From NCBI GenBank assembly GCA_001805205.1, contig MHER01000010.1, positions 1-8,403 of the forward strand: DNA of 8,403 nucleotides. The letters are read 5' to 3'. Each line of letters begins with the position of its first letter. Within the stretch, counting starts at the first letter, position 1. Source of the DNA: Nitrospirae bacterium RIFCSPLOW2_12_42_9. Lineage in GTDB: Bacteria; Nitrospirota; 9FT-COMBO-42-15; HDB-SIOI813. Shown in pieces: positions 6,773-8,403 of this stretch. Below the pieces are notes generated by a model, which did no database searches, was not told the origin of the DNA, and saw only the letters and a list, made by a program, of their open reading frames with translations. Position numbers and translations under genes: made by a program.

Positions 6773-7072
6773 ATGATTAGCAGTCCTATCAAAGACATTA
6801 TAGGCTCCTGTCTTTGGGGGGCAAATCTCGATTTCCTCGACCTTGAAACAGACAAATTTCTTATCATCGAGCGAATTCTGGAACATGGCAGCGATAAACA
6901 AATTCAATTTATTCTCACTCATTACAGACCTAAAGACATTGCTCATGTGATCATAGAAAGCTCCTATTTATCTCCTAAGACCGTTAATTACTGGTGCTTA
7001 TACTTTAACCTGAAAAGGAAGAATACCAAATGCTATATGAAGCAGTACCTCCATCCGTGGCCGCCCTCCTGA
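6773..7072 (+). CDS. DUF6922-like small protein, putative antitoxin of an AbiEii-type pair
   Basis: A protein of 99 aa with no signal peptide or membrane segment. The central part resembles the DUF6922-type proteins often encoded just before AbiEii-like nucleotidyltransferases: an early LWGANLDFLDLE, FLIIERILEHG at 29-39, the IQFILTHYRPKDIAHVI stretch and LSPKTVNYWCLYF at 66-78. Family assignment is from memory of the pattern, not from a search. The role as antitoxin is inferred from position: its last 43 bases overlap the start of the transferase gene in another frame, a typical coupling for such pairs. It is not the winged-helix AbiEi antitoxin, as no such domain is seen. The ATG at 6773 is the only credible start, since an in-frame TAA lies 10-12 bases upstream. 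It has no Shine-Dalgarno. The last 12 residues, within the overlap, look unconstrained (YMKQYLHPWPPS). Confidence 0.65.
   Translation: MISSPIKDIIGSCLWGANLDFLDLETDKFLIIERILEHGSDKQIQFILTHYRPKDIAHVIIESSYLSPKTVNYWCLYFNLKRKNTKCYMKQYLHPWPPS
7015..7032 (+). promoter_or_regulatory. Ribosome binding site of the AbiEii-type gene inside the upstream gene
   Basis: AAGGAAG at 7015-7021, then 8 bases, then ATG at 7030. It lies inside the coding part of the putative antitoxin gene, so the second gene has its own internal initiation signal although the first gene has none visible. Confidence 0.6.
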
Positions 7073-7680
7073 GAGACATCCATCACTGGCCATTGCCTCT
7101 ACATACCTATCTGGCGGGTGGAACAGCTATTGCCTTATACTTAGACCACAGAGTATCCATCGATATTGATCTTTTCACAGAAGAAGCTTTCTATCCCGGC
7201 CCCGTTGTATCCTTTATTGGACAAAATCATGCGATTGAGGTAATAAATGTTTCTGAAAGGGATACGCTGAATGCACTCGTTGACAGCATCAAATTCAGCC
7301 TCTTTCACTACCCTTATCCACTCATCAAGCCCATGATTGCCAATGATGCCTATAACATTTATTTAGCCTCGCCGGAAGATATAGCAGCTATGAAGGTAGT
7401 AGCCATAGCACAAAGGGGCATTGCCAAGGATTTCGTCGACCTGAAGGCACTCATCTCAACTTATGGGATTTCTTTGGATGATCTGATGGAGATGGTTCAA
7501 AAAAAATATAGGGTTTCTGAAGAATATCGTTATCAGATTAAAAGGAGTCTGGTCTATTTTGATGATGCAGTAAATAACCTCGTCGAGATTACTATGATAG
7601 AAAATGGAGAGAGGGTACGACTGAATCAGAAGGAATGGGGCAGGGTTGAAGACTTTTTTAAAAAATTAGTTTTGGGCTAA
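7030..7680 (+). CDS. AbiEii/AbiGii-type nucleotidyltransferase, putative toxin
   Basis: A protein of 216 aa of the nucleotidyltransferase fold (PF08843 type). The active-site block is LAGGTAIALYLDHRVSIDIDLF at about 28-49: GGTA at 30-33, then metal-binding D45 and D47 in the S-x-D-x-D-L-F pattern. The second family block is SPEDIAAMKVVAIAQRGIAKDFVDL at about 114-138, with K122, R129, D134 and D137. All expected catalytic residues are present, so the enzyme looks intact. Known: relatives such as AbiEii and the MenT toxins add nucleotides to RNA or bind GTP and stop growth, and some act as phage-abortive systems. The substrate here cannot be told from sequence. It overlaps the upstream gene by 43 bases, and the pair forms a likely type IV-like or MenA/MenT-like unit. 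The ATG at 7030 has a good ribosome binding site and gives the family-typical start MLYEAVPPSVAALL. A non-toxic transferase remains possible. Confidence 0.88.
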   Translation: MLYEAVPPSVAALLRDIHHWPLPLHTYLAGGTAIALYLDHRVSIDIDLFTEEAFYPGPVVSFIGQNHAIEVINVSERDTLNALVDSIKFSLFHYPYPLIKPMIANDAYNIYLASPEDIAAMKVVAIAQRGIAKDFVDLKALISTYGISLDDLMEMVQKKYRVSEEYRYQIKRSLVYFDDAVNNLVEITMIENGERVRLNQKEWGRVEDFFKKLVLG

Positions 7681-7729
7681 ACCACTTCTGAATATCCTGT
7701 ACCGGATCTACGTTACCAATCTCTTGCCC

Positions 7730-7757
7730 TTGACTTTTCCCCCCTGATGTCTATAAA
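7730..7757 (+). promoter_or_regulatory. Predicted sigma-70 promoter of the ATPase gene
   Basis: TTGACT (7730-7735, 5 of 6), a 16-base spacer and TATAAA (7752-7757, 5 of 6). The start would fall near 7764, about 27 bases before the ATG at 7791. It separates the ATPase gene transcriptionally from the toxin-antitoxin unit. Confidence 0.55.
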
Positions 7758-7759
7758 AT

Positions 7760-7776
7760 TGGAAATGATAATTCCA
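7760..7776. promoter_or_regulatory. Dyad at the predicted ATPase transcription start (possible operator)
   Basis: TGGAA (7760-7764) and TTCCA (7772-7776) form a perfect inverted repeat of five bases around a 7-base centre, with one further matching pair inside. It begins three bases after the -10 and covers the expected start, the classic place for a repressor site. It is short; chance is a real alternative. Confidence 0.3.
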
Positions 7777-7790
7777 GATATTGACCAATT

Positions 7791-8403
7791 ATGGAAAAGG
7801 TAAGTAGATTTTTAAAGACGGGAAAAGAGAGTTTTTTCCTGCTCGGTCCGAGGGGGACAGGCAAGTCAACAACCATCAAGGACCTTTATCCAGACGCGAT
7901 TTATATTGACCTCCTAATGCCGGATATTTACAGGAACTACCTTGCGAGACCGGAAAGACTCAGGGAAGTGGTCCATGCAAACCCGGAAAAGAATGTAGTC
8001 GTATTGGACGAGATACAGAAGGTTCCAGAGCTGCTGGATGTGGTTCACGGTCTGATGGAAGAAAAAAGGGGAGGTAAGTTTATTCTTACCGGGTCAAGCG
8101 CCAGAAAACTTAAAAAGACAGGTGTAGACCTGCTTGCCGGCCGGGCTGTTATGAGGCACATGCACCCATTCATGGCAGCAGAACTAAAGAATAATTTTAA
8201 TCTTGAGGCTTCGTTGGAGTGCGGGATGCTCCCAGTAGTACTGGACAGCAGCAATCCGATGGCCACTCTGCATGCATATATAGACCTCTATATCAGGGAA
8301 GAGGTTCAGATGGAGGGATTTACCAGAAATATAGGGAACTTCTCCAGGTTCCTCGAGGCAGCAAGCTTTTCACACGGCGCTGTCCTGAATATAAGCAATA
8401 TAG
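7791..8403 (+). CDS. P-loop ATPase with DUF4143-type C-terminus (AAA_14 family), 5' part
   Basis: Open from an ATG at 7791 to the window edge, 204 codons, no stop. The Walker A is GPRGTGKST at 19-27. The Walker B is VVVLDEIQKVP at 69-79, with the D73-E74 pair and the 'DEIQ' typical of this family. A sensor-1 like strand FILTGSSARKL is at 97-107, then LLAGRAVMRHMHPF at about 112-125. The last part, YIDLYIREEVQMEGFTRNIGNFSRFLEAAS, matches the start of the DUF4143 domain that follows the ATPase module in these proteins, usually near 370-450 aa in total. Known: the family is widespread in bacteria and archaea, often in accessory regions, with no settled function; some members have been discussed as toxin-antitoxin or defence parts. 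The ATG is the first start after an in-frame TGA (7782-7784); no good Shine-Dalgarno precedes it. Whether the gene is intact beyond 8403 cannot be judged. Confidence 0.9.
   Translation, partial: MEKVSRFLKTGKESFFLLGPRGTGKSTTIKDLYPDAIYIDLLMPDIYRNYLARPERLREVVHANPEKNVVVLDEIQKVPELLDVVHGLMEEKRGGKFILTGSSARKLKKTGVDLLAGRAVMRHMHPFMAAELKNNFNLEASLECGMLPVVLDSSNPMATLHAYIDLYIREEVQMEGFTRNIGNFSRFLEAASFSHGAVLNISNI

Noticed and set aside
6743..6946. A 67-codon open frame on the minus strand opposite the putative antitoxin
   Set aside because: It is antisense to a better supported gene and resembles nothing I recognise.
7698..7711. ATCC/GGAT hairpin after the AbiEii-type gene as a terminator
   Set aside because: The stem is four pairs and no U-tract follows.
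8045..8266. A 73-codon open frame on the minus strand opposite the ATPase gene
   Set aside because: It lies antisense to the conserved Walker B to DUF4143 region; its composition is that of a shadow frame.

Overview
The window is about 8.4 kb from a diderm (Gram-negative-type) bacterium of moderate, somewhat AT-leaning composition. The diderm call rests on an LptE-type outer-membrane lipoprotein and on a sensor with a periplasmic CHASE4 domain. The grouping leuS-lptE-holA beside rpsT and murJ resembles what I recall from Desulfobacterota (Deltaproteobacteria) and Nitrospirota genomes. I offer that placement with low confidence because no marker here settles it.

Layout. (1) Positions 1-512, minus strand: the N-terminal part of a membrane sensor with a CHASE4 domain; its output domain lies outside the window. 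(2) 616-2181, minus: murJ, the lipid II flippase. (3) 2266-2532, plus: rpsT (ribosomal protein S20) with a UUG start, expressed divergently from murJ out of an 84-bp spacer where the two predicted promoters interleave. (4) 2543-6573, minus: a tight operon leuS > lptE > holA (leucyl-tRNA synthetase, LPS-assembly lipoprotein, DNA polymerase III delta). Its junctions are an ATGA overlap and a zero-gap TAG/GTG. (5) 6574-6772: a spacer with the leuS promoter, a leuS leader containing a GC-rich hairpin and two competing stems near the ribosome binding site, and a predicted promoter for the accessory genes. (6) 6773-7680, plus: a two-gene unit, a DUF6922-like small protein overlapping an AbiEii/AbiGii-type nucleotidyltransferase, which looks like a toxin-antitoxin pair. 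(7) 7791-8403, plus: the first 204 codons of a P-loop ATPase of the AAA_14/DUF4143 type with its own strong promoter; it continues beyond the window.

The left two thirds is core housekeeping: envelope building, translation and replication. The right end, after the GC-rich palindrome at about 6617-6648, is accessory. The least explained parts are the leuS leader, the apparently leaderless first gene of the toxin-antitoxin unit, and the ATPase promoter with an overlapping dyad. I saw no tRNA, rRNA, CRISPR array, insertion sequence or clear intrinsic terminator, and no stretch above 300 bases lacks a gene.
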